DNA of 64,000 nucleotides. Origin: Aestuariivita sp. (lineage in GTDB: Bacteria; Pseudomonadota; Alphaproteobacteria; Rhodobacterales; Rhodobacteraceae). Each line of letters opens with the position of its first letter. Position 1 is the first letter of the stretch. This document shows positions 26,720 through 35,927 of the stretch, in pieces. The notes below the pieces were generated by a model, which saw only the letters and a list, made by a program, of their open reading frames with translations, was not told the DNA's origin and did not search any database. The stretch is taken from NCBI GenBank assembly GCA_018401465.1, contig JAGYKE010000004.1, forward strand, positions 1,581,857 to 1,645,856, written 5' to 3'. The translations under genes were made by a program, and so were the position numbers.

Positions 26720-27994
26720 TCAGCCCTCTGCGTCCAACGCGCGCCAGCCGATGTCGCGGCGGCAGAAGCCTTCGGGCCAGTTGATCGCGTCGACCATCGC
26801 ATAGGCACGGTCGCGCGCCTCGGCCAGCGTCGCGCCGCGTGCGGTGGCGTTCAGCACCCGCCCTCCCGTGGCCACCACCTGCCCGTCGCGCAGCGCCGTG
26901 CCCGCGTGAAAGCACATCGCAAAGCTCGTTTCGGGCAGGGTGTCGAGGCCGCGGATCACGCTGCCCTTCGCATACTCGCCCGGATAGCCGCGCGCGGCGA
27001 GAACCACCGTCATCGCGTGATCGTCGGCCCAATTGACCTCGGTGTCCTTCAGCCGCCCTTCGGCGGCGGCATGCATCAGGTCGAAAGCCTGCGCGCCCAG
27101 CCGCATCATCAGCGCCTGGCATTCCGGATCGCCGAAGCGGACGTTGTATTCAACCAGCCGCGGCGCGCCGTCCTTGATCATCAGCCCGGCGTAAAGGACG
27201 CCCTGATAGGGCATGCCGCGCCGTGTCATCTCGGCCATGGTGGGGCGCACGATCTCGTCAAGCGCGCGCTGCGCCACGGCGTCGGTCAGCACGGGGGCGG
27301 GCGAATAGGCGCCCATGCCGCCGGTATTGGGGCCGGTATCGCCGTCGCCCACGCGCTTGTGATCCTGTGCCGTGCCGATGGGCAGGACCGTTTCGCCATC
27401 GCAGAGCACGAAGAACGACGCCTCTTCGCCTTCCATGAATTCCTCGATCACAACCTCAGTGCCTGCACCGCCGAAGGCGCCGCCGAACATGTCGTCGATG
27501 GCGGTGATTGCCTCGTTCTCGGTCATGGCCACGATCACACCCTTGCCGGCGGCAAGCCCGTCGGCCTTGACCACGATGGGCGCGCCCTGCGCCCGCACAT
27601 GGGCCTTGGCGGCGTCGGCGTCAGTGAAATGCCCCCAGGCCGCCGTGGGCGCGCCTGCGGCGTCGCAGATTTCCTTGGTGAAGCTTTTCGACGCCTCGAG
27701 CCGCGCGGCGGCGGCCGAGGGGCCGAAGACAAGGATGCCCGCCTCGCGCAGGCGGTCCGCCACGCCCACGGCCAAGGGCGCTTCGGGGCCGATGATGACG
27801 AAGTCGATCGCGTTTTCTTCCGCGAAGGTCACCACCAGCCCGGGATCGAGGATGTCGAGCGCCGCGCAATCCGCGATCTGCGCGATGCCCGCATTGCCCG
27901 GGGCGACGATCAGCCGGTCGCATTTGGGGTTCTGCAGCACGGCCCAGGCCAGCGCATGTTCCCGCCCGCCGCTGCCGAGGATCAGGATGTTCAT
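26720..27994 (-). CDS. purD: Phosphoribosylamine-glycine ligase
   Basis: A 424-residue ATP-grasp enzyme of purine synthesis that makes GAR from phosphoribosylamine and glycine. It starts MNILILGSGGREHALAW and has the ATP-grasp elements PIVVKADGLAAGKGVIVA, EEFMEGEEASFFVLCDG and YNVRFGDPECQALM. Length is normal. The frame remains open upstream but this start matches the family. It is divergent from xseA with an 87-base gap. Confidence 0.98.
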   Translation of the reverse strand: MNILILGSGGREHALAWAVLQNPKCDRLIVAPGNAGIAQIADCAALDILDPGLVVTFAEENAIDFVIIGPEAPLAVGVADRLREAGILVFGPSAAAARLEASKSFTKEICDAAGAPTAAWGHFTDADAAKAHVRAQGAPIVVKADGLAAGKGVIVAMTENEAITAIDDMFGGAFGGAGTEVVIEEFMEGEEASFFVLCDGETVLPIGTAQDHKRVGDGDTGPNTGGMGAYSPAPVLTDAVAQRALDEIVRPTMAEMTRRGMPYQGVLYAGLMIKDGAPRLVEYNVRFGDPECQALMMRLGAQAFDLMHAAAEGRLKDTEVNWADDHAMTVVLAARGYPGEYAKGSVIRGLDTLPETSFAMCFHAGTALRDGQVVATGGRVLNATARGATLAEARDRAYAMVDAINWPEGFCRRDIGWRALDAEG

Positions 27995-28081
27995 GGGCGC
28001 ACGCTCCGTCTTGGCCTTGGGTCGGGTGCGTTCTAAGCTGACCCCCACCGCATCACAAGGCGCGACTGCGCAAGGCAAGGC

Positions 28082-29620
28082 ATGGACCTCATCGACGATC
28101 CCCAGCCCGGGCAGAACGCCCCCGAATTTTCGGTCTCGGAACTCTCGGGTGCAATCAAGCGCATGATCGAGGGCGAATTCGCCCATGTGCGCGTCCGCGC
28201 CGAAGTGGGGCGGGTGAGCTTTCCGCGCTCGGGCCATGTCTATCTCGATCTCAAGGACGACCGCTCGGTGCTGTCGGCGGTGATGTGGAAAGGGGTCGCC
28301 GCGCGGCTCCAGACCCCGGTCGAGGAAGGGATGGAGGTGGTGGCGGTGGGCCGTCTGACCACCTTCCCCGGCCAGTCGAAATACCAGATGGTGATCGACG
28401 ATATCCGGCCTGCCGGCATGGGCGCGCTGATGGCGATGCTGGAAAAGCGCCGCGCGGCCCTGGCGGCGGAAGGGCTGTTCGACGCCGCACGCAAGAAGCC
28501 GCTGCCCTTCCTGCCGGGCATCATCGGGGTCGTCACCTCGCCCTCGGGCGCGGTGATCCGCGACATCCTGCACCGGCTGCGCGACCGCTTTCCGCGCAAG
28601 GTCCTGATCTGGCCAGTGGCCGTGCAGGGCGAGAAATGCGCGCCCGAAGTGGTGCGCGCGATCCGGGGTTTCAACGCGATGATGCCTGGGGGGGCGTTGC
28701 CGCGGCCCGATCTCATCATCCTGGCGCGCGGCGGCGGGTCGGTCGAGGACCTGTGGGGGTTCAACGACGAAGCCGTGGTGCGGGCGGCAGCGGCGTCCGA
28801 CATCCCGCTCATCTCGGCGGTGGGGCACGAGACGGACACGACGCTGATCGACTTCGCCGCAGACCGGCGCGCGCCGACGCCCACGGCGGCGGCCGAACTG
28901 GCGGTGCCGGTGCGGCTCGACCTGCTGGCCTGGACCGAGGGGCAGGGTGCGCGCCTGTCGCGGGCGGCGGGCAATGCCGTGGGCCAGCGCCGTCAGCGGC
29001 TTGCCGATCTTTCGCGCGCGTTGCCACGGGCGGAGCGGCTGCTCGACACTCCGCGCCAGCGGCTTGATCTGGTGTCGGACCGGCTGACGCAGGCGCTCGA
29101 GCGCGGCGTTCAGCGCCGCCGCCAGCGCCTGACCGAGGTGGCGGGGCCGCTGCGCCCGCGGCTTTTGCATCGCGCGCTGGGGGATCGCGGGCAGGCGCTT
29201 GACCGGCTGGGTGCGCGGCTTGCCCCGGCGCTGGCCCGCGGGGTGGCCGCACGGCGCGATGCCTTTGACCGTCGCGCGCGTGCGCTGCAACCCCACCGCC
29301 TGCGGGCCGAGGCCGAGCGCCGCCGCCGCGATCTGGACGCGGTGGTGCGGCGGCTGTCGACGGCGGGACAGGGGCAGGTGGCGCGTTGGCAGGCGCGGCT
29401 CGATGCGCTGGGGCGGCTGCAGGACAGTCTGGGCTACAAGGCGACGCTGGCGCGCGGCTATGCGGTGGTGCGGGGCGACGGCGCGCTGGTCACGAGCCGG
29501 GCTGCGGCGGAAGCGGCGCGGTCGCTGGAAATCGAGTTCGCCGATGGCAAGTTGGCGCTGAACGGGAAATCACCCGCGAAGGGCAGGGACAAGCCGCCGG
29601 AGCAGGGCAGTCTGTTCTGA
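28082..29620 (+). CDS. xseA: Exodeoxyribonuclease VII large subunit
   Basis: A 512-residue subunit of the nuclease that degrades single-stranded DNA. The N-terminal OB-fold is visible (FSVSELSGAIKRMIEGEF, VRVRAEVGRVSFPRSGHVYLDLKDD), then the catalytic region (VVTSPSGAVIRDILHRLRDRFP, ILARGGGSVEDLWGFNDE, SAVGHETDTTLIDFAADRRAPTPTAAAE), followed by a long Arg-rich coiled coil. Length is slightly above average. The small subunit gene is not in the window. Confidence 0.97.
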   Translation: MDLIDDPQPGQNAPEFSVSELSGAIKRMIEGEFAHVRVRAEVGRVSFPRSGHVYLDLKDDRSVLSAVMWKGVAARLQTPVEEGMEVVAVGRLTTFPGQSKYQMVIDDIRPAGMGALMAMLEKRRAALAAEGLFDAARKKPLPFLPGIIGVVTSPSGAVIRDILHRLRDRFPRKVLIWPVAVQGEKCAPEVVRAIRGFNAMMPGGALPRPDLIILARGGGSVEDLWGFNDEAVVRAAAASDIPLISAVGHETDTTLIDFAADRRAPTPTAAAELAVPVRLDLLAWTEGQGARLSRAAGNAVGQRRQRLADLSRALPRAERLLDTPRQRLDLVSDRLTQALERGVQRRRQRLTEVAGPLRPRLLHRALGDRGQALDRLGARLAPALARGVAARRDAFDRRARALQPHRLRAEAERRRRDLDAVVRRLSTAGQGQVARWQARLDALGRLQDSLGYKATLARGYAVVRGDGALVTSRAAAEAARSLEIEFADGKLALNGKSPAKGRDKPPEQGSLF

Positions 29621-29626
29621 GGCCGG

Positions 29627-30028
29627 TCAGACGCCGATCTTCGGGCCGAGACACTGCATCTCGCCCCCGGTGTCCTGCGCCTCGTAGAATTCGGCCACGC
29701 CGGGATCGCTGGTGAATTCCGCGATCAGCCCGTTGGGGCCGAGCGTGAAGCGCCAGCATTGCGTTGGGCCGAAATCTTCGTATTCGAAGCAGATGTCGCC
29801 GTTCTGTTCGTACCAGACGCCGTCCTTGCAGTCGCCGTCGAGGAACGACCAGACAACGCGGCGTCCGGGAAGGTACCGTTCGGCGCCGTAGATCTGCCCG
29901 TTCACCCCGTAGAACAGCGTCTTTCCGGTGGTATAGGCCTCGAACTCGGCTGCGGACATGGGGTCGGCGGCGGGGGCGACGGCGGGCCAGACCAGGGCGG
30001 CGGTCAGAATCAGGGCGCGGATCGACAT
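29627..30028 (-). CDS. Small exported protein of unknown function
   Basis: A 133-residue protein with a signal peptide (IRALILTAALVWPAVAPAAD) and a mature domain AAEFEAYTTGKTLFYGVNG, YGAERYLPGRRVVWSFLDGDCKDG, CFEYEDFGPTQCWRF. The pattern of a YTxGKTLxY start, a WSF-DG-C segment and a cysteine near CWRF is recognisable from conserved exported proteins in Rhodobacterales, with no assigned role. It lies four bases after the alkane hydroxylase gene stop on the same strand, so it may be co-transcribed. Confidence 0.75.
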   Translation of the reverse strand: MSIRALILTAALVWPAVAPAADPMSAAEFEAYTTGKTLFYGVNGQIYGAERYLPGRRVVWSFLDGDCKDGVWYEQNGDICFEYEDFGPTQCWRFTLGPNGLIAEFTSDPGVAEFYEAQDTGGEMQCLGPKIGV

Positions 30029-30032
30029 GGGC

Positions 30033-31115
30033 TCAGCCTGACAGATGCGCACCGGCGACACCATGGTCCCGGCGTGGCTGCAGCGCGATATCGCCGCGAT
30101 CCTCGGCCGGGCTGGCCCAGGCGCGGGCGCGCCGGTCCATCACCCGGCGCCAGAGCGGCGGGAACAGCGCCAGCACCGCCATTTCCGGCAGGGACCGGGG
30201 CAGCATGGGCATGCTCCGGTCATCGAGCGCGAGGTCGGGGAAGGCGCGGGACGGGTGCAGGTGGTGGTCGGAATGGCGCGGGGCGTTCAGCATCATCGCC
30301 GCCGAATACCAGTGCGGGGCGTTCCAGGAATGGCGCGGTCCCGCCGGTTCCCACGCGCCCTGTCCGGTGCGCACGCGGCTCAGCCCGTAATGCTGGACGT
30401 AATCCGACAGCAGAAGCTGCGCCTGCGCGTAAAGCGACAGCGCGATCCAGATCGCCGCGCCCTTGGCCCCGCCCAGCGCATGGGCCAGCGCGAGCGCCGC
30501 CACCGATCCGGCGGCGTAAAGGATGTAAGGGTGCAGTCCGCCCCGCCCGCCTGCGCGCAGCCGGGTTTCAGCGCGCCAGCCTTCGACGAAGGACCCGACC
30601 CATGCGCGCGGCAGATATGCCCAGAACCCCATGCCAAGCGGTGCGGAATTCGGATCGCCCGGGGTGGCCACATGGACATGATGCACCAGCCGATGCGCCG
30701 AAGCATGGTGCCCGAACAGCATCGAGGCATAGACCGCAGCCCCCAGCCGCCGGGGCCAGCGCCCGCCCCGGTGGATCAGTTCATGCGCGTTCGAATTGGC
30801 GACCTGCCCCATGAACAGCGCCAGCGCCCCCGCCAGTGCCAGCGAGGCGGGCAGGCTGAATGTATCTTGCGACAAGGCCCAGACACCCAGAGGCAGCACC
30901 CCCAGATGTGCAAGACCCAGCGCCACCGACAGGCGGTGCGCGGTGCTGACGCCCGGGCCGGGTTCGGCTTCCGGCGCGGTCAGGACAAGCCGGTCCATCC
31001 CCGACACGAAGGCGGTCATGCCCAGAAGGGCCGCCGCCGCCCACCAGCCCCCGTTCAGCGAGGCGAAGAGAAGAAGAACCATCGGCAGGGCCGGGGCAAT
31101 CAGGAAACGCGACAT
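30033..31115 (-). CDS. AlkB-like alkane/fatty acid monooxygenase
   Basis: A 360-residue integral membrane di-iron hydroxylase. The histidine motifs are NAHELIHRGG, SAHRLVHHVHVATPGDPNSAP, NAPRHSDHHLHPSR, and the DYVQHYGLSR motif that in AlkB reads NYIEHYGL. Hydrophobic spans surround them. Members oxidise terminal methyl groups of alkanes or related lipids, with electrons from rubredoxin; no rubredoxin gene is adjacent. The start MSRFLIAPALP is preferred to a longer open frame to 31340. It is divergent from the lysoplasmalogenase gene. Confidence 0.88.
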   Translation of the reverse strand: MSRFLIAPALPMVLLLFASLNGGWWAAAALLGMTAFVSGMDRLVLTAPEAEPGPGVSTAHRLSVALGLAHLGVLPLGVWALSQDTFSLPASLALAGALALFMGQVANSNAHELIHRGGRWPRRLGAAVYASMLFGHHASAHRLVHHVHVATPGDPNSAPLGMGFWAYLPRAWVGSFVEGWRAETRLRAGGRGGLHPYILYAAGSVAALALAHALGGAKGAAIWIALSLYAQAQLLLSDYVQHYGLSRVRTGQGAWEPAGPRHSWNAPHWYSAAMMLNAPRHSDHHLHPSRAFPDLALDDRSMPMLPRSLPEMAVLALFPPLWRRVMDRRARAWASPAEDRGDIALQPRRDHGVAGAHLSG

Positions 31116-31238
31116 ATCACTGCTCGGGCAGGGTTTTTTGTACTCTAGCATGAAGCGGGGTGCCGCCGTGAGGCCAAAGCGTGTCAAATGCGCGTCAACG
31201 GGGCAGAAGGGCGGGATGACGCCGATGCGGGCCAGAAC

Positions 31239-31919
31239 ATGACGGTGATCGGGGAAATCGCGCTGCGCCAGTCGCTGATCTGGGGCTGTCTGGCGCTGGG
31301 GCTGGTCTTCGCGCTGATCTATGCGGCGTTCTTCTGCCATCGCGGGCCGGGGCGGTGGAAGACGGCGGTCAAGGCGGTGCCTCTTGCGGCCTTCGCTGCC
31401 GCCGGGTTGGCCGGGTTCGCCGACCCTGTCATCATCGCGGCGCTGGTTCTCTCGGCTTTGGGCGACATCGCGCTGTCACGCGACGGCGAGCGCTCCTTCC
31501 TCATTGGACTCGTGGCCTTCGCGTTGGCCCATCTGGCCTATGTGGTGGCTTTCTTCGGCCTGTCGACCGGCGCGCCGCCGCTTCTGCCTGTCCTCGCGCT
31601 GGTGGCGCTGGCGCTGTCGACCGAGGTCTGGCTGACCCCGCATGCCGGGGCGCTGCGCTGGCCGGTGCGGGTCTATGTCGGTCTCATCACCGTGATGGGC
31701 GTCGCCGCGCTGGGTCTGCCCGGAGGGCATGCGCTGGCCCTGACCGGGGCCATGGCCTTCATCCTGTCGGATGCGATCCTGGCCCTTCAGCGGTTCCGCA
31801 TGGCGCCGGCGTCGGTCTGGCAACGTCCCGCCTCGGTCATGCTGTGGCTGCTTTATGTCGGGGGGCAGGCCTGTATACTCATGGGCGCGGGTTTTGTTCG
31901 CCCGATCTTTCATCCCTGA
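31239..31919 (+). CDS. Lysoplasmalogenase-like (YhhN/TMEM86 family) membrane protein
   Basis: A 226-residue protein with about seven to eight transmembrane helices. The motifs VLSALGDIALSRDGERSFLIGLVAFALAH and MAFILSDAILAL are the conserved family elements with the catalytic acidic residues. Eukaryotic TMEM86 cleaves the vinyl ether bond of lysoplasmalogens; the bacterial role is less clear. The ATG at 31239 is preferred because it sits directly before the first helix; an earlier start at 31188 adds a non-membrane leader. It lies just upstream of ftsY. Confidence 0.85.
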   Translation: MTVIGEIALRQSLIWGCLALGLVFALIYAAFFCHRGPGRWKTAVKAVPLAAFAAAGLAGFADPVIIAALVLSALGDIALSRDGERSFLIGLVAFALAHLAYVVAFFGLSTGAPPLLPVLALVALALSTEVWLTPHAGALRWPVRVYVGLITVMGVAALGLPGGHALALTGAMAFILSDAILALQRFRMAPASVWQRPASVMLWLLYVGGQACILMGAGFVRPIFHP

Positions 31920-31960
31920 TCAAACGGGACTAAGTGAAGGGTCCGAGCGCGGAGGGCGGC

Positions 31961-33154
31961 ATGGTGTTTTTCAGCAAACTCAGGGACAGGCTGTTCCGGT
32001 CCTCCTCGAAGCTGGACGAAGGGCTCGAGGCGATCGTGGGCGAGGGCGGCACGCCCGAGGTGCCGCAGCCCGGTCCCCGGCCCGATCCCGCCCCGCCCGA
32101 AGTGCCGCAACCCGCGCCGGAACCCCCCGGCATCCCGGCCGAACCCGACCCGACCCCGGCCCCCGACGATCCCGTGCCCGGCCCCGCCCCGACCGAACTG
32201 CCCGATCCCGCGCCCCCGGTCGAAGCGCCCCAACCGTCCGACCCCGATCCGCGCCCCGAGGGCGAAAGGCGCGGTCTGCTGGGGCGTCTGTTCGGGCGCA
32301 CCGAGTCCAAGGCCGTGGTGCGCCGGACGCTCGACGACGCGATGCTCGAAAGCCTCGAGGAATTGCTGATCGCGTCCGACATGGGCGTCGACACCGCGCT
32401 GCGCATCACCGCGAACCTGGCCGAGGGGCGGATGGGCCGCAAATTGTCGGTGGACGAGATCAAGGGCCTGCTTGCCGACGAGATCGCGCGGGTGATGGAA
32501 CCCGTGGCGCGGCCCCTGCCGCTTTACCCGAGGCGCCCGCAGGTGGTGCTGGTCGTGGGCGTGAACGGGTCGGGCAAGACGACGACCATCGGCAAGCTGG
32601 CCTTGCAATTCCGGGCGTCGGGCAAGAAGGTGGTGATCGCGGCGGGCGACACGTTCCGCGCGGCGGCCGTCGAACAGCTGCAGGTCTGGGGGGAACGCGC
32701 GGGCGTGCCGGTGCTGACCGCGCCCGAAGGATCCGACCCCGCAAGCCTTGCATTCGACGCGATGACGAAGGCGCAGGCGGACGGCGCGGACCTGCTGCTG
32801 ATCGACACGGCGGGGCGCCTGCAGAACCGCGCCGACCTGATGGAGGAACTGGCCAAGATCGTCCGCGTGATCCGCAAGAAGGACGAGACCGCGCCGCACA
32901 ACACGCTTCTGGTGCTGGATGCGACGACGGGGCAGAACGCGCTGAACCAGGTGAAGATCTTCCAGGACGTGTCGGACGTCACAGGCCTTGTGATGACGAA
33001 ACTCGACGGAACCGCCAAGGGCGGCGTGCTGGTGGCGCTGGCCGACCGGTTCGGGCTGCCGATCCATGCCATCGGCGTGGGCGAACAGATCGACGATCTG
33101 GCCCCCTTCGATCCGCAGGATTTCGCGGCGGCGCTGACGGGCCTGGACAGGTAG
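31961..33154 (+). CDS. ftsY: Signal recognition particle receptor FtsY
   Basis: A 397-residue SRP-type GTPase that receives ribosome-SRP complexes at the membrane. After a basic N-terminal amphipathic start (FFSKLRDRLFRSSSKL) there is a 70-residue linker of Pro, Glu and Asp (residues 31-100) in place of the usual acidic A domain, then a second amphipathic segment (RRGLLGRLFGRTES). The NG domain follows: GVNGSGKTTT (200-209), GDTFRAAAVEQL, DTAGRLQNRADLMEEL and TKLDGTAKGG. The ATG at 31961 has GGAGG five bases upstream and is preferred to a GTG at 31934. Confidence 0.96.
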   Translation: MVFFSKLRDRLFRSSSKLDEGLEAIVGEGGTPEVPQPGPRPDPAPPEVPQPAPEPPGIPAEPDPTPAPDDPVPGPAPTELPDPAPPVEAPQPSDPDPRPEGERRGLLGRLFGRTESKAVVRRTLDDAMLESLEELLIASDMGVDTALRITANLAEGRMGRKLSVDEIKGLLADEIARVMEPVARPLPLYPRRPQVVLVVGVNGSGKTTTIGKLALQFRASGKKVVIAAGDTFRAAAVEQLQVWGERAGVPVLTAPEGSDPASLAFDAMTKAQADGADLLLIDTAGRLQNRADLMEELAKIVRVIRKKDETAPHNTLLVLDATTGQNALNQVKIFQDVSDVTGLVMTKLDGTAKGGVLVALADRFGLPIHAIGVGEQIDDLAPFDPQDFAAALTGLDR

Positions 33155-33226
33155 GAACGCCCTGCTTCTGTCCGGTCACAAACACGCACTATCCTGCCGT
33201 GACCCGTCCCGCGGGCACGCCGGAGC

Positions 33227-34129
33227 ATGAGCGACTGGATCGTCTCGCTCGAAGGGACCGAAGCCGGCAGCACTCTTGCCATGGCGCTGGCGCTGCTGGC
33301 AGCACTGCTGCATGCGGTCTTCGGCGCGCTGCAGAAGGGGCGGCATGATCCCTGGATCAGCCGGGCGTCCATCGACCTGTGGCTCTTCATGCTGTCGGCG
33401 CCCGTTGCGCTGCTTCTGGTGCCTTGGCCGGAACCGCATCTCTGGCCGATCCTCGCAGGCGCGCTGGTGATCCATTTCGGGTACAAGTACCTGCAGGCGC
33501 AGGCCTATTCCCGGGGGGCCTACACGGTCGTCTATCCGGTGGTGCGGGGGACTGGGCCGCTGTTCACCGTATTCGGGGCCTACCTGATCTTCGCCGAGGT
33601 CTTCACGGGCGTGCAGTGGCTGGGCGTGCTGGTGCTAATGGCGGGTCTGTTCGGGCTCGCGCTATACAACGCGGTCTATCTGGTGCAGGACCGCGCCACG
33701 CTGCGCCCCGCGCTGGGCTGGGCGGTGGCGACGGGGCTGTTCGTGGCGCTCTACACCACGTACGACGCCTACGGCATCCGTGCCGCCGCCGATCCCTTTA
33801 CCTTCCTTGCGTGGTTCTTCTTCGTCACCGCCATCGACTTTCCGCTGCTGGTGGGCTTCGGCATGCGCCATCGGCTGTCGGGAGTGGCTCTGCGCCCGCT
33901 TCTGGCGCGGGGGCTGATCGGGGCGCTGATCGGCTGGTTCAGCTTCGGGTCGATCATGCTGGCCACACGGCTGGACAAGGTGGGGGAGGCCGCGATCCTG
34001 CGCGAAACCTCGACCGTCTTCGCCGCGGTGATCGGCTGGCTGTTCCTGAAGGAAACGGTCGGGCCGCGCCGGATGGCGCTTATGGCCTTGATTGCGCTGG
34101 GCGCGGTGATAGTTGAGTTCGGTGGCTGA
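33227..34129 (+). CDS. EamA/DMT family transporter
   Basis: A 300-residue membrane protein with about ten helices. EamA features are ALVIHFGYKYLQAQAYSRGAYTVVYPVVRGTGPLF, AYLIFAEVFTGVQWLGVLVLM in the first half and STVFAAVIGWLFLKETVGPRRMALMALIALGAV in the second. The substrate is not predictable. It lies between ftsY and the ispZ homologue on the same strand and may share their transcript. Confidence 0.85.
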   Translation: MSDWIVSLEGTEAGSTLAMALALLAALLHAVFGALQKGRHDPWISRASIDLWLFMLSAPVALLLVPWPEPHLWPILAGALVIHFGYKYLQAQAYSRGAYTVVYPVVRGTGPLFTVFGAYLIFAEVFTGVQWLGVLVLMAGLFGLALYNAVYLVQDRATLRPALGWAVATGLFVALYTTYDAYGIRAAADPFTFLAWFFFVTAIDFPLLVGFGMRHRLSGVALRPLLARGLIGALIGWFSFGSIMLATRLDKVGEAAILRETSTVFAAVIGWLFLKETVGPRRMALMALIALGAVIVEFGG

Positions 34130-34140
34130 AAGGCAGAGCG

Positions 34141-34755
34141 ATGACAGAGAAACGCGAGATCAATCCTTTCCTGCGGCAAGTCCTCGAGTTGGGGCCGCCG
34201 ATCGCGTTCTTCGTGATCTATCTGCGGCTTAGGGACCAGACCTTCACCTTTGTCGGAACCGAGTATTCCGGCTTTATCGTCGCGACGCTGGCCTTCGTGC
34301 CGATCCTGCTGGCGGCCATCGGGGTGCTGTGGCGGTTGACGGGCGAGCTGAGCCGTATGCAGATCTTCACCGCTTTCATGGTGATCTTCTTCGGCGGCCT
34401 GACCGCGTGGTTCAACGACGAACGCTTCTTCAAGATGAAGACGACCATCGTCTGGGGGTCGCTGGCCGTGGTCCTGGCCATCGGGCTGGCGCAGGGGCGG
34501 TCCTATCTGGAATGGGTCATGGCCAGCATGATGCCGATGCGGCACGAAGGCTGGATGATCCTGACCCGGCGGCTTTGCATGGCTTTCATTGTGCTGGCCA
34601 TCGCCAACGAGATCGTCTGGCGCACGATGTCGACCGATCTCTGGGTCAAGATCGAAACCTTCGGCTTTCCGCTCGCGCTGTTCGCGTTCATGTGGTGGCA
34701 GCTTGTCGCGCTGCAACCCTATGTGATCGAGGCCGACAAGGACGACGCGTCTTAA
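34141..34755 (+). CDS. yciB: Inner membrane-spanning protein YciB (intracellular septation protein IspZ)
   Basis: A 204-residue protein with five or six transmembrane helices. The opening REINPFLRQVLELGPPIAFFVIY and the internal FGGLTAWFNDERFFKMKTTIVW are YciB/IspZ signatures, as is RLCMAFIVLAIANEIVWR. The family is needed for normal septation or envelope integrity in some bacteria. Its last four bases overlap the convergent hydrolase stop. Confidence 0.93.
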   Translation: MTEKREINPFLRQVLELGPPIAFFVIYLRLRDQTFTFVGTEYSGFIVATLAFVPILLAAIGVLWRLTGELSRMQIFTAFMVIFFGGLTAWFNDERFFKMKTTIVWGSLAVVLAIGLAQGRSYLEWVMASMMPMRHEGWMILTRRLCMAFIVLAIANEIVWRTMSTDLWVKIETFGFPLALFAFMWWQLVALQPYVIEADKDDAS

Positions 34756-35675
34756 GCCTGCATCACCTCGCCCATCGGGGCAGAGGGGATCGGCAGAAGG
34801 CGCGACCAGCGCGGCGCGGGGGCGTCGGGCAGGCCTGCGCGCAGGCGCGGCAGTGTCAGGCGTTCGCCGTCGCGCAGAAGGCCCGAATAGAAGCGAAGCG
34901 CACCGGGCCGTGTATAAGCCGACCAGTGGCAGATGCGGCGGCGCGGGGCGGCGACGGGATGGCCCATGTCCGACAGGTGGCGCAGGGTGCGCGGGCAGTC
35001 GAGTTCAACCGTCAGCGCGTTCGGCGCGCCAAGGCCCTGCCCGATGGCGCGGTCGCCCGGGCGGGGTGCGCGGGTCAGGCGTTCGAACAGGAAATCGAAC
35101 AGATCGTTTTCCCGGCTGGTGATGTTGACCAGTTCGGCGGCGCGGCCAGCGGGCGTGGCAAGCGCGGCTTCCGCGGTGCTGCGGTAGCTGGCCCCGGTCA
35201 TGAAGATCATCCGCGCCACGTCGCCTTCGCCGAGGTGCGGCAGCGCGGTGAGCGCCACCTCGCTGCCCATGGAATGGGCCAGCATGTGCACCGGGCGGTC
35301 GGGCCAGACCGAGCGGATCGCGGACACGGTATCGGCCAGTGCGAGACCCGCGGCCCGCGCCGAGGCCAGTGCGCGCGGCACGCTTTGCCTTGCGTTCCAG
35401 CCGAAGCCGACGCCCAGGCCTTCGCCTGCGTCGCCGGTGCCGAAGCCCAGATGCCGCGACCAGGCCCAGGGCGCTTCGGCCGAGGTGGTGAAGAGATGCC
35501 GGTGCGGGCAGGCGTCGGTCGTGCCGGGGCGGTACTTGCGGCCGTGCAGCAAGATGATGACCGGTCCGCGGCCCGACGGATCGCGGCGGGCGAAGGCCTC
35601 TGCCAGCGGAGCGCTGCTGCTCTGGGCGTGAAGATGGGCCTTCGTGTCTTGCGCATCGACAAGGATCAGGGGCAT
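34752..35675 (-). CDS. Alpha/beta hydrolase (DUF900-like esterase/lipase)
   Basis: A 307-residue protein. The oxyanion strand is PVIILLHGRKYRPG and the nucleophile elbow is HMLAHSMGSEVALTAL, the expected GxSxG variant AHSMGS. Later MIFMTGASYRS and the catalytic acid/His region follow less clearly. There is no signal peptide. The substrate is unknown. It converges with ispZ and is divergent from the metZ leader. Confidence 0.82.
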   Translation of the reverse strand: MPLILVDAQDTKAHLHAQSSSAPLAEAFARRDPSGRGPVIILLHGRKYRPGTTDACPHRHLFTTSAEAPWAWSRHLGFGTGDAGEGLGVGFGWNARQSVPRALASARAAGLALADTVSAIRSVWPDRPVHMLAHSMGSEVALTALPHLGEGDVARMIFMTGASYRSTAEAALATPAGRAAELVNITSRENDLFDFLFERLTRAPRPGDRAIGQGLGAPNALTVELDCPRTLRHLSDMGHPVAAPRRRICHWSAYTRPGALRFYSGLLRDGERLTLPRLRAGLPDAPAPRWSRLLPIPSAPMGEVMQA

Positions 35676-35790
35676 GGCAGATTGCTCCGACTATATCTTG
35701 TTGGCGCGGCTATGGCAGACCGGCGTGACAGATCGGTGAAGTATGCGTGACGGTGCGGTAACGTTGCCCGCTTGCCACGGTGGGCGCGGC

Positions 35791-35820
35791 TTGACTCCGT
35801 GGTCACCGCGCGCCTAGATC
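35791..35820 (+). promoter_or_regulatory. Promoter of metZ
   Basis: TTGACT (35791-35796) and TAGATC (35815-35820) are 18 bases apart. The predicted transcription start lies at about 35827, exactly where the SAM-II aptamer begins. The rest of the 35676-35790 gap holds nothing recognisable. Confidence 0.6.
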
Positions 35821-35825
35821 GCGCC

Positions 35826-35879
35826 AAAGTGGCGATTTGAATCCAGCTTGCGGGCCACGTTAAACAAATCCGCTAAAAG
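35826..35879 (+). promoter_or_regulatory. SAM-II riboswitch
   Basis: The segment has the core of the SAM-II aptamer of alphaproteobacterial methionine genes: AGTGGCGATTTG, then GCTTGCGGGCCAC forming P1 with the 5' GTGG, then GTTAAACAAATCCGCTAAA, in which the AAACAAATC segment pairs back with the GATTTG loop to make the pseudoknot. S-adenosylmethionine binding should lower metZ expression. The aptamer starts at the predicted transcription start and metZ follows about 110 bases on. Confidence 0.92.
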
Positions 35880-35892
35880 GGCCCGAGGAAAG

Positions 35893-35927
35893 ACCCCCTT
35901 TCGCGTGGCCGCGATTGGGGTTTTTTT
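35893..35927 (+). terminator. Candidate SAM-controlled terminator in the metZ leader
   Basis: ACCCC (35893-35897) can pair with GGGGT (35917-35921), followed by a run of seven T in all. An interleaved stem, GGCCGCGA (35907-35914) with TCGCGAGGCC (35929-35938), encloses GGGG and the T-tract and would exclude the first. A second GGGGTTTTTTGTCGC copy follows at 35948-35962. This looks like the expression platform of the riboswitch, but the terminator stem is short. Confidence 0.5.
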